DNA of 64,000 bases from Rhizobium sp. CIAT894 (GCF_000172795.2 NZ_CP020952.1:620001-684000), one strand, 5' to 3'; positions 1-9,420 are shown, numbered from the stretch's first letter. Made by a program: numbers and translations. The notes: generated by a model from the letters alone, not told the origin.

Positions 1-1
1 T

Positions 2-2086
2 TTGGAAAACACGGTGACGCCATCAGGCGAGTCCCATTCCTCCGTGGCGAAATATATCCGCTCCATCGGGCGCCATTACGTGCTTGCGGTTGTCGTCATG
101 ACGGTTCTCATCGGGGCAACCTTCCTGACGGTCAAGGTGGCACTCGATCGTCATTCCCTGCAGCAGAACATCAGCTATCTGATCGGCCGCCAGTTCATTC
201 GCTTCCAGCAGCTTGGTAATCAGACGCGAGCGATCATGCGCGCTTCCGCCGACCCGAATATGCCGGAATATATCGTCAGGCCGATGGTCGAGGACGTTCA
301 GACGGCGATCAATGACATCCGCGCCATGAGTGTACAGCTGAACGAGCTGAACGATGAGGTCGAGGCAAATTTTCTCGAACGGCTGAACGGCCGGGATGCG
401 GCATCTGAAAAACTGCGCGTGGAACTCGACGGACGGCTGGAGGATTTCCTTGAAAGGGCCGAACGCGTCGTGTCCGCGAAATTGCTGGATCGGCGGGAGC
501 GATACAGCTTCTGGGGACCGATCGACTTCGCCGTTTCATCCGACAGCATGCTCATGCGTCAGTTCGGCGCCTTGATCGAGAGTGCGCATGACCGGAGCGA
601 TATGAGCATCGATCACACCCGCCTGATCAGCGCGGTTCTCCTCAGCCTGACCGCAGCCACACTCATCCTGGCCACTCTCATCCTTTTCATACCGCTCCTC
701 GTCAAGCTGCGCACCGAGCACCGGCGAACCCTCGATTTCGAGATCAAGCTGACCCACCTGGCCCATACCGACACGCTGACAGGCCTCGGCAACCGATCGT
801 CGTTCAATGAGGCGCTGAACGGACTGTTTGCTTCCCTTGAGCGGACGGGCGCCGGCTTTTCGATGCTGCTGGTCGATCTCGACCACTTCAAGGCTACCAA
901 CGACAGTTTTGGCCATCCGGCAGGCGACGCGGTTCTCAGCCACGTCGCCAGCGCGTTGCAGAAGACTTTTCGCGCCGGCGACATAGTTGCGCGGCTTGGC
1001 GGTGACGAATTTGCTGCTCTGCTTCCCGGAATTTCGGATGCGGCAACGCTTGAGGGGATCGCCGAGCGCGCAGTCGCTGCCATTGCAACGGAATGTCATT
1101 TCGAGGGCCGGCTGCTGCCGGTTTCGGCCAGTCTCGGCGGCGCGCTCGTACCAGGCCATGCGTCGGACGAAGCCGCACTCATGCGCACTGCAGATCTGGC
1201 GCTTTATGCCGCCAAGGCCAGGCGGAACACCGCCGTCATCTTCGACGAAGCATCCTTCGCCCAGCGGCTGGAGCAGAACCGGCTTGCCGCAGCGCTCGCA
1301 GTCGCCGCCGACCGTGACGAGTTCGTCGTCTATTACCAGCAGAAGGTCAACCTGCAGACCGGCGAGCATCTCGGCTTCGAGGCACTGGTGCGCTGGCGCC
1401 ACCCCCAGCTCGGCATTCTGCCGCCCGGCCGCTTCCTGCCGCTCATGGAAGGCCATCTCATCCAAAGCATGACGCGCTGTATCGTCAATACGGTCGCTCG
1501 CGATCTCAAGACGTGGAAGACAGCAGGGTTCAGGGCCGGGTCGGTTGCCATCAATCTGCCGGAAGCCCTGCTGGTCGGCGACGATGGTTACACCCTCATC
1601 GCTGCGGCGGTGGAAGCGAACGACCTCGACTGGCTCGATTTTGCCATCGAAGTCACGGAAGACGTCTTTCTCAATCGCGGCGCCAATCAGATCGCCGAGA
1701 CCATTTCGCGTTTCCGCGGGCGTGGAGTGTCGGTCTCGCTCGACGATTTCGGCACCGGCTTTGCGTCGCTCGTGCACCTGCGCGACTTCCCCTTCGACGA
1801 ACTCAAGATCGACCGCAGCTTCGTGGCCGAAATCGGCAAGGATGTTCGCTCCGAGCAGATCATCCGGGCGATCATCGATCTCGCCCGCAACCTCGGCAAG
1901 CGATGCGTCGCGGAAGGCATCGAGGAGGAGAGCCAGCGTCATTTCCTCTTGAATGCCGGCTGCGAGATCGGCCAAGGCTATCTCTACGCCAAGCCGGAAC
2001 CAGCGTCCGTTGCAGTCGAACGACTGGCGTCCGGGTCCATTGCCGTGCGCAAGGTCCCCAAGCAGATCACCCAGATTGCAAGCTGA
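2..2086 (+). CDS. Membrane GGDEF-EAL cyclic-di-GMP enzyme
   Basis: Bifunctional cyclic-di-GMP synthase/phosphodiesterase candidate. Two membrane segments (about residues 25-47 and 207-232) flank a periplasmic sensor region of about 155 residues. A GGDEF domain follows, with an intact GGDEF signature near residue 334, then an EAL domain with EALVRW near residue 460 and a DDFGTGFASL motif near 580. Both catalytic signatures look intact, so either activity is possible. The first readable codon is a TTG at base 2, so the true start may lie upstream and the 5' end should be treated as provisional. A solute-binding protein gene follows 65 bases downstream on the same strand. The periplasmic ligand is unknown. 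Confidence 0.9.
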   Translation: MENTVTPSGESHSSVAKYIRSIGRHYVLAVVVMTVLIGATFLTVKVALDRHSLQQNISYLIGRQFIRFQQLGNQTRAIMRASADPNMPEYIVRPMVEDVQTAINDIRAMSVQLNELNDEVEANFLERLNGRDAASEKLRVELDGRLEDFLERAERVVSAKLLDRRERYSFWGPIDFAVSSDSMLMRQFGALIESAHDRSDMSIDHTRLISAVLLSLTAATLILATLILFIPLLVKLRTEHRRTLDFEIKLTHLAHTDTLTGLGNRSSFNEALNGLFASLERTGAGFSMLLVDLDHFKATNDSFGHPAGDAVLSHVASALQKTFRAGDIVARLGGDEFAALLPGISDAATLEGIAERAVAAIATECHFEGRLLPVSASLGGALVPGHASDEAALMRTADLALYAAKARRNTAVIFDEASFAQRLEQNRLAAALAVAADRDEFVVYYQQKVNLQTGEHLGFEALVRWRHPQLGILPPGRFLPLMEGHLIQSMTRCIVNTVARDLKTWKTAGFRAGSVAINLPEALLVGDDGYTLIAAAVEANDLDWLDFAIEVTEDVFLNRGANQIAETISRFRGRGVSVSLDDFGTGFASLVHLRDFPFDELKIDRSFVAEIGKDVRSEQIIRAIIDLARNLGKRCVAEGIEEESQRHFLLNAGCEIGQGYLYAKPEPASVAVERLASGSIAVRKVPKQITQIAS

Positions 2087-2151
2087 AAGCGATACTGAAA
2101 GCCCATCGAGACTCGGTGAGGCAAGGCACATCAAATGAAAGAGGGTGGCGA

Positions 2152-3402
2152 ATGAAACAAAGAATAATGTGGGCGTGGCTTGCGGCGGCCCTGGTGACCA
2201 CGGGTCCGGGGGCAAAAGCTTTCGCGGGAGAGGGCATGGCAGTGGATGTCGTGCATTTCTGGGTCTCGAAAAGTGAGGCTGCGGCGCTCGACGTTTTCCG
2301 TAAGGCTTGGACGGCTACCGGCAACCAGTGGGTCGACATGCCGGCAGAAAACAAGGTCGCCGTCCAGCGGGTCGTGAGCGATCGCATCGCCAACGGATAT
2401 GCACCGGCAGTGATGCAGTGGAATGCAAACGAGGGATCGCGCGAACTGCCGGAAATGGGCATCGTGCAGGATATAGATGACGTCGCGCAGGCGGATCATT
2501 GGCAGGACGTCCTTCCTGCCACGGTTCTTGACCGGATTTCCTACAAGGGAAAGGTCTATTTCGCGCCGACCAATATCCATGCGGAAAACTGGCTCTGGAC
2601 AAGCAAGGCGGCACTGGCAGACGCCGGCGTGAAGACGCCGCAGTCCTGGGACGAGCTCTTCGACGCGGCCGAAAAAATCAAGGCGACAGGACGTCTGCCG
2701 ATCGCGCTCGGCGGCTCGCGGTGGGAAGTGTCGCTCATCTTCAACGACATCGTCTATCACAAGTTCGGACCAGAGGGTTACGCCCGTCTCATGAGCGGCG
2801 ATGCCGCCCTGGTGCAGGACCCGCGCATGATCGAAGCTCTGGAACTGTTGTTGCGCCTGTCCAACTATGTGGAGCCGATCGAGCAGCGCAAGGACAAGAC
2901 ATGGGCCGATGCCACGGCGGCGGTGGGCCAGGGCAAGGCCGGCATGCAGTTCATGGGAGACTGGGCCAAGGGCGAACTTGTGGCGCGCGGCTACAGCGTC
3001 GACAAGGATTTCGATTGCAGCCTCGTTCCCGGCACGTCCATCGCCTATTTCATGGTGATTGATGCCTTTGCCTTTCCGCTGACCAATCGGGACGGCACGG
3101 CAGAAGCTCAGCAGGCTTTCGCCCGCATGGTGCTCGACCGCGACAATCAGGTCGCATTCAGCCGGATCAAGGGGTCCTTGCCGGTACGCACCGATGTCGA
3201 TCCGTCCGGACTCGATCGTTGCGGCAAGCTTGGGCTGGAGATGATCAAGGCCAAGAAGGGCGAAGTCAGCGCCCAATCCCAGGCCATGCCGGCCCAGATG
3301 TCGGAGGGCTGGATCGCCGTGGTGGGCGACTTTTTCAACAACAGAGACATGTCGCCGCAAGAGGTTCAGAAACGCCTGCACGACCTGCTGATGCAGCGCT
3401 GA
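2152..3402 (+). CDS. Extracellular sugar-type ABC solute-binding protein
   Basis: Protein of 416 residues with an N-terminal signal peptide (basic MKQR start, hydrophobic core, cleavage near AKAFA) and the fold signature of carbohydrate family-1 solute-binding proteins. The ATG at 2152 is preceded by a GAGGGTGG ribosome site; the open frame extends upstream only as a shadow of the preceding gene. No permease or ATPase lies nearby, which is unusual for a transport component. It sits 65 bases downstream of the GGDEF-EAL gene, so it could act as a periplasmic ligand sensor for that protein rather than in uptake. That role is inference; the family call is firm, the ligand unknown. Confidence 0.85.
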   Translation: MKQRIMWAWLAAALVTTGPGAKAFAGEGMAVDVVHFWVSKSEAAALDVFRKAWTATGNQWVDMPAENKVAVQRVVSDRIANGYAPAVMQWNANEGSRELPEMGIVQDIDDVAQADHWQDVLPATVLDRISYKGKVYFAPTNIHAENWLWTSKAALADAGVKTPQSWDELFDAAEKIKATGRLPIALGGSRWEVSLIFNDIVYHKFGPEGYARLMSGDAALVQDPRMIEALELLLRLSNYVEPIEQRKDKTWADATAAVGQGKAGMQFMGDWAKGELVARGYSVDKDFDCSLVPGTSIAYFMVIDAFAFPLTNRDGTAEAQQAFARMVLDRDNQVAFSRIKGSLPVRTDVDPSGLDRCGKLGLEMIKAKKGEVSAQSQAMPAQMSEGWIAVVGDFFNNRDMSPQEVQKRLHDLLMQR

Positions 3403-3571
3403 GCGTGAATTGCCGCCGATGCGCTTCGAAAGCGGTCCAGCCGGATACGGATGAAGGCTGGCGCTCCCTCGCCGCCAGATCGGCTTCATTGAGGCCGGGG
3501 GATATCATCGCCGTGGAAATCCCGGCTATAGGTGTTCCCAGCAATCCCGTCGTCAATGAAGGAGACTTGTA

Positions 3572-3952
3572 ATGTCGCAAGAAATGTTCGAACGCGGCCT
3601 GGCGATCCGCAAGGAAGTTCTCGGCGCCGACTATGTGGAGAAGGCGCTTGGTGCAGCCGACGATTTCAACCGGGACTTTCAGAACCTCGTAACCGAATAT
3701 TGCTGGGGTGCCGGCTGGGGGCGATCTGCCCTCACCCGCCGCGACAAAAGTCTTCTGAATCTCGTCATGCTTGGCGCCTTGAACCGGAGCCACGAGTTCA
3801 AGCTGCACGTGAAGGGCGCTCTGACGAACGGTTGCAGCCGCGAAGAAATCAAGGATACGCTGATGCAGCTCGCCATCTATGCCGGCATCCCCGCCGGCGT
3901 GGAAGCCTTCCGGCTTGCGCGCGAAGTCTTTGCCGAAGTCGACAAGGCCTGA
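3572..3952 (+). CDS. Carboxymuconolactone decarboxylase-family protein
   Basis: A 126-residue protein with the typical size and helical pattern of the PcaC/CMD family, including the segment RDKSLLNLVMLGALNRSHEFKLH and the closing IYAGIPAGVEAFRLA. PcaC decarboxylates gamma-carboxymuconolactone in protocatechuate breakdown. No other pca gene is adjacent, so a role in aromatic catabolism cannot be assumed, and many family members are peroxidase-like (AhpD) or unassigned. It lacks an obvious CxxC pair, which argues against AhpD. A GGAG ribosome site precedes the ATG. Confidence 0.8.
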   Translation: MSQEMFERGLAIRKEVLGADYVEKALGAADDFNRDFQNLVTEYCWGAGWGRSALTRRDKSLLNLVMLGALNRSHEFKLHVKGALTNGCSREEIKDTLMQLAIYAGIPAGVEAFRLAREVFAEVDKA

Positions 3953-4244
3953 TATCCATTCTTTCGTCGGCAGATCGGTTGCGTTATTCCATCAGCACGA
4001 TAATCCGCGGCTCAACCGCGGGTTTATCCTATGGAAAGCTTGCTCCTGCTTCGAAAGAGAACGGCAGATCGCTGCTACACGCGCGCCATGCCGGCGACGC
4101 GGCCTTGCGAATATCCATAATTCGCAAACATATCCAATACACGCACCAAACGGCGCACCTGCGTCCCGTTTTTGCCAGAACTGGCAAGAATTAACAAAGA
4201 CTTAAGCGTCTTTAACACATCTTGCCCCTACTGTTTTTCATGTT

Positions 4245-5627
4245 TTGGGCAGCGGTGTTTTATTGAAGTCGGTTTTTTCATATTCATTCGGCCGGGCCTT
4301 CGCAGCCCTTCGCGGTCTTAGACGGGACAGAACCGGCAACGTCGGGATCATCGTCGCTCTCAGCCTGGTGCCGATGCTCGTCGCAGTCGGCGCGAGCTTC
4401 GACTATATTCGCAGCTACAATGTCCGCCAGAAGATGCAGAGCGACCTCGATGCGGCGCTGATCGCCGCAGTCAAGCAGATCAACAACACCGGAGACACCG
4501 ACGCCCTCAAGCTCAAGGTCACCGACTGGTTCCATGCTCAGGTGGAAAACAGCTACACGCTTGGCGAAATCGACATCGATACCACCAACCACAACATCAC
4601 GGCGACGGCGAGCGGCACCGTTCCGACGACCTTCATGAAAATTGCCAATATCGATACCGTTCCGGTCAGCGTGGCAAGCGCCGTCAAGGGACCCGCGACC
4701 TCCTATCTCAATGTCTATATCGTCATCGACACGTCCCCGTCGATGCTCCTGGCGGCAACGACGGCAGGTCAGGCGACCATGTATTCCGGCATCGGCTGTC
4801 AATTCGCCTGCCACACCGGCGATTCGCACAAGGTCGGCAATAAGACATATGCCAACAACTATGAATACAGCACGGCAAAGAGCATCAAGCTGCGCGCCGA
4901 TGTCGCCGGCGACGCGGTCAAGGACGTGCTCAGCCTGATTGACACATCCGACAAGAATCACGAACGGATCAAGGTCGGGCTCTATAGTCTGGGCGATACG
5001 CTGACGGAGGTTCTCGCCCCGACGCTGAGCACGGACACGGCGCGCACCCGCCTCACCACCGCAAGCTATGGCCTCACCAGCGCGACCTCGACGGCCGCCA
5101 CCTATTTCGACGTTTCGCTCGCCACGCTCAAGCAGAAAGTCGGCGCCGGAGGGGATGGAACCACCTCAGCGTCGCCGCTCAAGCTGGTACTTCTGCTGAC
5201 GGACGGCGTCCAGTCAAAGCGCGAATGGGTGACCGACAGCGTCGTATGGAAGAACAACCAGGCGATCTCTGGGGCATACTGGAATAAAGTCGCGCCGCTC
5301 AACCCCGATTGGTGCGGCTATCTGAAAAATCAATCCAATACGATGGCCGTGCTTTACACCGAATATCTGCCGATCACCACGGACTGGGGTTACAACGCAA
5401 CTGTCGGCTCGACCATGGCGAGCGCCAACTGGAAGAACACCTGGGGCGGCACGATGGATAGCGGCGTATCGACCAGCATTACGCGGCGGGATTACATCCC
5501 CTATGCACTTGCCGACTGCGCATCGTCCAAGAGCCTGTTCCTGTCGGCATCCTCATCGACCGAGATCACCGCAGGCCTGTCGACGCTTTTCACCCAATAT
5601 CTCTCTGCCGTTCGGTTGACCCAATGA
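4245..5627 (+). CDS. TadG-like pilus protein with VWA domain
   Basis: A 460-residue protein beginning with basic residues and a hydrophobic helix (about 30-50; GNVGIIVALSLVPMLVAVGASFDY) that matches the TadE/TadG prepilin-like N terminus (Flp pilus assembly, DUF2134-like). A von Willebrand A domain follows, with a MIDAS-type DTSPS motif near residue 164 and a LLLTDGVQS strand near 320. The start is uncertain: TTG at 4245 is the longest, and an in-frame TTG at 4263 lies just after AGCGGTG. The gene overlaps the next tadE-like gene by four bases (ATGA), so the two are translationally coupled. No tadA/B/C, secretin or flp gene is present here. Confidence 0.82.
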   Translation: MGSGVLLKSVFSYSFGRAFAALRGLRRDRTGNVGIIVALSLVPMLVAVGASFDYIRSYNVRQKMQSDLDAALIAAVKQINNTGDTDALKLKVTDWFHAQVENSYTLGEIDIDTTNHNITATASGTVPTTFMKIANIDTVPVSVASAVKGPATSYLNVYIVIDTSPSMLLAATTAGQATMYSGIGCQFACHTGDSHKVGNKTYANNYEYSTAKSIKLRADVAGDAVKDVLSLIDTSDKNHERIKVGLYSLGDTLTEVLAPTLSTDTARTRLTTASYGLTSATSTAATYFDVSLATLKQKVGAGGDGTTSASPLKLVLLLTDGVQSKREWVTDSVVWKNNQAISGAYWNKVAPLNPDWCGYLKNQSNTMAVLYTEYLPITTDWGYNATVGSTMASANWKNTWGGTMDSGVSTSITRRDYIPYALADCASSKSLFLSASSSTEITAGLSTLFTQYLSAVRLTQ

Positions 5628-6154
5628 CGCGGAAAAAAATCTTCGCACCGCTGCGCCGTCTGGTCGGCGACCACAAGGGGGCTGCCGCGATCGAATTTGC
5701 GATCCTGGCCCTGCCGCTCTTCATCATTCTATTCGGCATTATCGAAGTGTCGCTGATGTTTTTCGTCAACTCCGCACTGGACGCTTCGGTTCACAAGATT
5801 TCCCGGATGATCCGCACTGGCGAGGTGGCGTCCTCCAAAATCACGCTGGCCGGTTTCAAGGCCAAGATATGCGACGACATGCTTCTGACGTTCGACTGCT
5901 CCAGCGGTCTCGTCGTCAAGGTGAACGTGCTTTCCGACATGTCCTCCGCTGCCAGCACGGATCCCATCGACAACAGTGGCAAACTCACCGTCACCGAGAC
6001 TTATGATATTGGCAAGGGCAGCGACTACATCCTGGTTCAGGCGTTCCTGCCGTGGACTGCGGTCGCCAATTTCCTCAGCCTGTCGAACGCCAAGCTTTCC
6101 GACGGCCGCTACCTGCTTGGATCTGCCGCTCTGTTCCGCAACGAGCCCTTCTGA
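5624..6154 (+). CDS. TadE-like pseudopilin
   Basis: A 176-residue protein with the TadE signature: a basic leader, GAAAIEFAILALPLFIILFGIIEVSLMFF as a single N-terminal membrane helix after a Gly/Ala-rich cut site with the conserved Glu, and an extracytoplasmic tail with one Cys pair (CDDMLLTFDC). TadE-family proteins are minor pseudopilins processed by a TadV-type peptidase and support Flp/Tad pilus assembly. It overlaps the TadG-like gene upstream by four bases and abuts the next TadE-like gene with one base between stop and ATG. Confidence 0.85.
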   Translation: MTRKKIFAPLRRLVGDHKGAAAIEFAILALPLFIILFGIIEVSLMFFVNSALDASVHKISRMIRTGEVASSKITLAGFKAKICDDMLLTFDCSSGLVVKVNVLSDMSSAASTDPIDNSGKLTVTETYDIGKGSDYILVQAFLPWTAVANFLSLSNAKLSDGRYLLGSAALFRNEPF

Positions 6155-6155
6155 C

Positions 6156-6740
6156 ATGACCAAGAAATCGAGCCGGTCCCTTTTCCGCTTTGCGCGGTCG
6201 CGCATCCGGCATATCGCGCGCGACCGATCGGCTGCTTCGGGTGTCGAATTCGCACTCGTGCTGCCGATCCTGCTGATGCTGCTGTTCGGCACCGTCGATC
6301 TCGGCCATGCGCTGACGGTCAGCCGAAAGATCGACGAGATCGCCTCGTCCACCGGCGACATGATAGCCCAGCAGAGCTCCTGGACGAAAACCGACGTCGC
6401 CAAGCTTCTTTCCGGCGCCAGCTTCATCCTGCAGCCTTATGACACCAGCAAGCTGACGATCACGGTTGCGGTCAACGATGTCAATGCGAGCGGCAGTGCG
6501 ACCGTCAACTGGTCTGCCGCGCTCAACACCACGGCGCTGAATTCCGGCACCGCGAGCGCGGTCACCATCCCCTCGACAATCAAGGAAACCGGCGTGCAGG
6601 TCGTGCTGACCCGTGTACAATACACGTTGACGACGCCGGTCTCGGAGTTTTTCTCAAGCTTCACCGGACAGAACGGCTATAGCTTCGATCGCTACTTTTT
6701 CAATCGCCCGAGAGTCAGCGACACGATCAAATACAATTGA
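6156..6740 (+). CDS. TadE/TadF-like pseudopilin
   Basis: A 194-residue protein with the same plan as its upstream neighbour: basic leader, SGVEFALVLPILLMLLFGTVDLGHAL membrane helix with the conserved Glu, then a Ser/Thr/Ala-rich exported domain without cysteines. The ATG at 6156 comes immediately after the previous stop, and the open frame upstream of it is a shadow of that gene. It is the third gene of a TadG-TadE-TadE operon. Pairing of TadE and TadF is typical of Tad systems, and the assembly motor must be encoded elsewhere. Confidence 0.82.
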   Translation: MTKKSSRSLFRFARSRIRHIARDRSAASGVEFALVLPILLMLLFGTVDLGHALTVSRKIDEIASSTGDMIAQQSSWTKTDVAKLLSGASFILQPYDTSKLTITVAVNDVNASGSATVNWSAALNTTALNSGTASAVTIPSTIKETGVQVVLTRVQYTLTTPVSEFFSSFTGQNGYSFDRYFFNRPRVSDTIKYN

Positions 6741-6837
6741 GCAGCAGGTTCTTTAGCGGCCCCGTGGCAGTTGTCGCCAGGCGGACAATGGTGCATTGCC
6801 TCAGCCGATTAAAGGACCGGCGACAAGAGGTATGGAA

Positions 6838-7359
6838 ATGACGGCAAGAAGAGTTTGCGGCGGTATGGGACGTTTGCAGATCATTGCGGCGACCGCTGTG
6901 GCGGCCGCGCTATATTCGCCAGCCCCAGCCGGTGCGGCGCCGGCCGCGCTTCGATGGTCGCAGGATCCGGGCAGCCGCTGCAAATTTGTAGCACCGGCCT
7001 CACTGACCAGCGGCCCCACCTTCTGGATTGGCGCCTGTATCGGGGGAAAAGCGTCAGGGGAAGGAATGCTGCGCCGCCGGGACGGCGACAAGGCCGGAGC
7101 AGCCTTCTTCGGCAGGATGAAGGACGGCGTTCCCGAGATCGGTGTCGTCGATCTGCCTGAGGGATTTAGGGCCGGCAGTTTCAGCGACGGCGACATCGGC
7201 GCGCAAGCCGAGACTGAGCCGCAGGATAGGATCAATGCCTTTCGCATCGCGGCCGAAGCAGCGCGGCTGGTCAGCGCCCAATATGCCGCCGAGAAGAATG
7301 CGGGATCTGCCCGCCACTATGAAGAGTTAGCCAAGACATTGGAGCAGCAGACGGATTGA
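6838..7359 (+). CDS. Exported protein of unknown function
   Basis: I do not recognise the family. The predicted product has 173 residues, with a signal peptide (RLQIIAATAVAAALYSPAPAGAAPA) followed by a small domain with two cysteines (SRCKFV and GACIGG) and a helical C-terminal third. The ATG at 6838 is preferred because AAGAGG lies about seven bases upstream; in-frame starts at 6796 (TTG) and 6832 (ATG) also exist. The Cys-containing GKASGEGMLRRRDGDKAGAAFFG stretch recalls MORN-like 'GEGxLRxxDG' repeats, but only one copy is visible. It follows the TadE-like genes by about 100 bases. Confidence 0.7.
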   Translation: MTARRVCGGMGRLQIIAATAVAAALYSPAPAGAAPAALRWSQDPGSRCKFVAPASLTSGPTFWIGACIGGKASGEGMLRRRDGDKAGAAFFGRMKDGVPEIGVVDLPEGFRAGSFSDGDIGAQAETEPQDRINAFRIAAEAARLVSAQYAAEKNAGSARHYEELAKTLEQQTD

Positions 7360-7419
7360 AGCGGCGTTCAGTGATCATGGGGGAAGGCAGGCAAAAGTCC
7401 CGGCGCGAGATTGCGTCAC

Positions 7420-8259
7420 TCAGCCGCCGAGCCTGACGATGCCGTAGGGATTGAATTTGAACTCGTCAACTTCGTAAGTGGAATTGAAGGAGAGCTTTGC
7501 CCGGCGCGCCTTCAGCGTCGGCTCGAGGCCCTGCCTGGCGATCTCGTCGGCGACCGCATCCATGATGGCAACGACCTGCCTTTCGCTGCCCATCGCCGCG
7601 GGCACATAGACGTCGGGCAGGCCGACGAGGTGGAACCCGACGCTTTCCAGATATCCTTTCGCCGAGAGCGGCCGCTTGGCGAAGGCCAGCCGGCCGATCC
7701 GCTGCTCGGCGAGCGCATCGGCTGCCTTCTCAGCCTCGGCTCCCTGCCGGATCAGCTCCCGCCAGCGATCGAGCCCATGCGCGATGCCGGCGCTTTCGCC
7801 CTTCACCGCAACCGCTCCCGCAGCGATCAGCCGTTCGACGAAGCGCAGCGCCAGCATCGAAACCTTCATCGTCTCGGCCTGCGCCATGCTCGGCCCGAGA
7901 ACATAGAGCACGGATTGATGACCGGCGACGGCCTCCTCGTCCGCCTCGTTCCAGGCATCCGGTTCGACACGGTCCCAGCAGACATCGAACGACCGGCTCA
8001 TGCGGTCGTCCGGCTCGGCCTGCGAATATTCCTCGTCAATGCTGAATCCGGTGGCGAAGTCACGAATCGCCTGCGCTGCCGCTTGCGACAGGCGGCTGAG
8101 GTCGCGGTCGCTACCGAGAAAACACAGGACATGCCGGGGCGTCACCGACGCGGCCTCGGCTTCAGTCACCGTTTCCGGGCTGGCTTCCCTCGCGAAAGAC
8201 GGCTTCCAGCCGATGATGGCCCAAAGGGACCCCAAGAGCGCGCGACGCAGGATACGCAA
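7420..8259 (-). CDS. Exported protein of unknown function
   Basis: A protein of about 279 residues with an N-terminal signal-like helix (ALLGSLWAIIGWKPSFA), then a mixed alpha/beta domain. I cannot assign a family with confidence. The frame is open to a TTG at 8265, but the TTG at 8259 is the better start: a GGAGG lies eight bases upstream of it and only two bases from the other. It faces the 6838-7359 gene tail to tail and is followed on the same strand by the racemase-family gene's 3' end about 100 bases upstream. The central part is rich in Ala/Glu helices and ends with a conserved-looking VDEFKFNPYGIVRLG. Confidence 0.65.
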   Translation of the reverse strand: MRILRRALLGSLWAIIGWKPSFAREASPETVTEAEAASVTPRHVLCFLGSDRDLSRLSQAAAQAIRDFATGFSIDEEYSQAEPDDRMSRSFDVCWDRVEPDAWNEADEEAVAGHQSVLYVLGPSMAQAETMKVSMLALRFVERLIAAGAVAVKGESAGIAHGLDRWRELIRQGAEAEKAADALAEQRIGRLAFAKRPLSAKGYLESVGFHLVGLPDVYVPAAMGSERQVVAIMDAVADEIARQGLEPTLKARRAKLSFNSTYEVDEFKFNPYGIVRLGG

Positions 8260-8367
8260 GATCAATGCCTCCGTTCGGTCGAATATTTACAGCTTGCGCT
8301 TGTAAACATATGACGACCAAAACGAAAGCGAGATCATCGCCGCAGGCGACGCGCCGCGCGCCTTTCG

Positions 8368-9420
8368 TCAGGCCCAGATGTCGCCGGGGGTGAACCCTTC
8401 GGTAAAGGGATCGTCATTGTCGAGAACGAGGGTGTTCAAGCCGGAGATCCAGCTGGTGCCGGTCAGCGTCGGGACAACGGCGGCCTTGTCGCCGATCCTG
8501 GCTTCTTCGACCAGCCTGCCGGTGTAGATATTGCCGAGGATGCCCTGATGCCGGAAATCCTGATTGAGCGGCAATTCGCCCTTGGCATGCAGAACGGCCA
8601 TCTTCGCGCAGGTGCCGGTGCCGCAGGGGCAGCGATCGAGCGCTCCCGTCCAGGTGGCGGGATCATCCCAGGAAAGATCGCCCGTGGCCATCGTCACCGT
8701 GTTCTTCCAGTCGGCGTTCGGATCATCCGTCGGACCCGACAGCTGTGAGATCGTAATACCGACGCCGGGATAATCGGGATGAGCAACCTGCAATTGTTCG
8801 ATGGCCGCCTGCCTGATCATCGCCGAAACACGCGCGATCTCGCGCCCATGCGCCGGGATCAGTTCAAGGCCTTTGAACTGCCTGACGTCGGCGATGACAT
8901 AGAACATGCCGCCCCAGCCGACATCGACCGTGACCTTTCCAAGATGCGGCACGTCGATGACGGCATCGAGATGGGCGGCAAATGCCGGCACATTCTTGAA
9001 GGTCACGCTCTTGACCTTGCCGTTCCGGCATTCGGCCTTGACGCGAATGAGCCCCGCCGGCGCCTCGAGCACCAGCTCGGTGACAGGCTCCTTCATAGGC
9101 AGCATGCCCATCTCCAGCAGAACCGTGACCACCGAGATGGTATTGCCGCCCGACATCATCGGATATTCGACCTGCTCCATGATGACATAACCGGCATCCG
9201 CTTCCGGATGACAAGGCGGCACGATGATGTTGCAGCAATGAGCGGGATAGCCGCGCGGCTCACGCAGCATCAGCTTGCGCAACTGGTCGTCATTGCTCTC
9301 CAGCCATTTCATCTTTTCATAGACGGAATTGCCGGGAATATGCGGAACGCCGCCCGTGATCACGCGCATTGGCGTGCCGGCGTGAGTATCGACCGCGTGA
9401 ACCGTCCTTTTGAATCCCAT
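8368..9420 (-). CDS. Proline racemase-family hydroxyproline epimerase/dehydratase
   Basis: A 350-residue member of the proline racemase superfamily (proline racemase, 4-hydroxyproline 2-epimerase, trans-3-hydroxyproline dehydratase). The first catalytic position, normally Cys in MCGHN, is Ser90 in MMSGGNT; the second is Cys266 in DRCPCGTGT. This Ser/Cys pair argues against a plain proline racemase (Cys/Cys) and against the usual Cys/Thr trans-3-hydroxyproline dehydratase. The ATG at 9420 has a GAAGGAAG ribosome site; the longer frame to 9591 runs through the promoter. It is divergent from an Ldh2-family reductase of the type that reduces pyrroline-2-carboxylate to proline, so a hydroxyproline-degrading role is likely. 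Exact substrate is inferred. Confidence 0.85.
   Translation of the reverse strand: MGFKRTVHAVDTHAGTPMRVITGGVPHIPGNSVYEKMKWLESNDDQLRKLMLREPRGYPAHCCNIIVPPCHPEADAGYVIMEQVEYPMMSGGNTISVVTVLLEMGMLPMKEPVTELVLEAPAGLIRVKAECRNGKVKSVTFKNVPAFAAHLDAVIDVPHLGKVTVDVGWGGMFYVIADVRQFKGLELIPAHGREIARVSAMIRQAAIEQLQVAHPDYPGVGITISQLSGPTDDPNADWKNTVTMATGDLSWDDPATWTGALDRCPCGTGTCAKMAVLHAKGELPLNQDFRHQGILGNIYTGRLVEEARIGDKAAVVPTLTGTSWISGLNTLVLDNDDPFTEGFTPGDIWA

Noticed and set aside
536..2215. Long open frame (559 codons) on the minus strand opposite the GGDEF-EAL gene
   Set aside because: It lies opposite a gene with intact, well-known motifs; its translation has no recognisable domain and reflects high-GC shadow frames.
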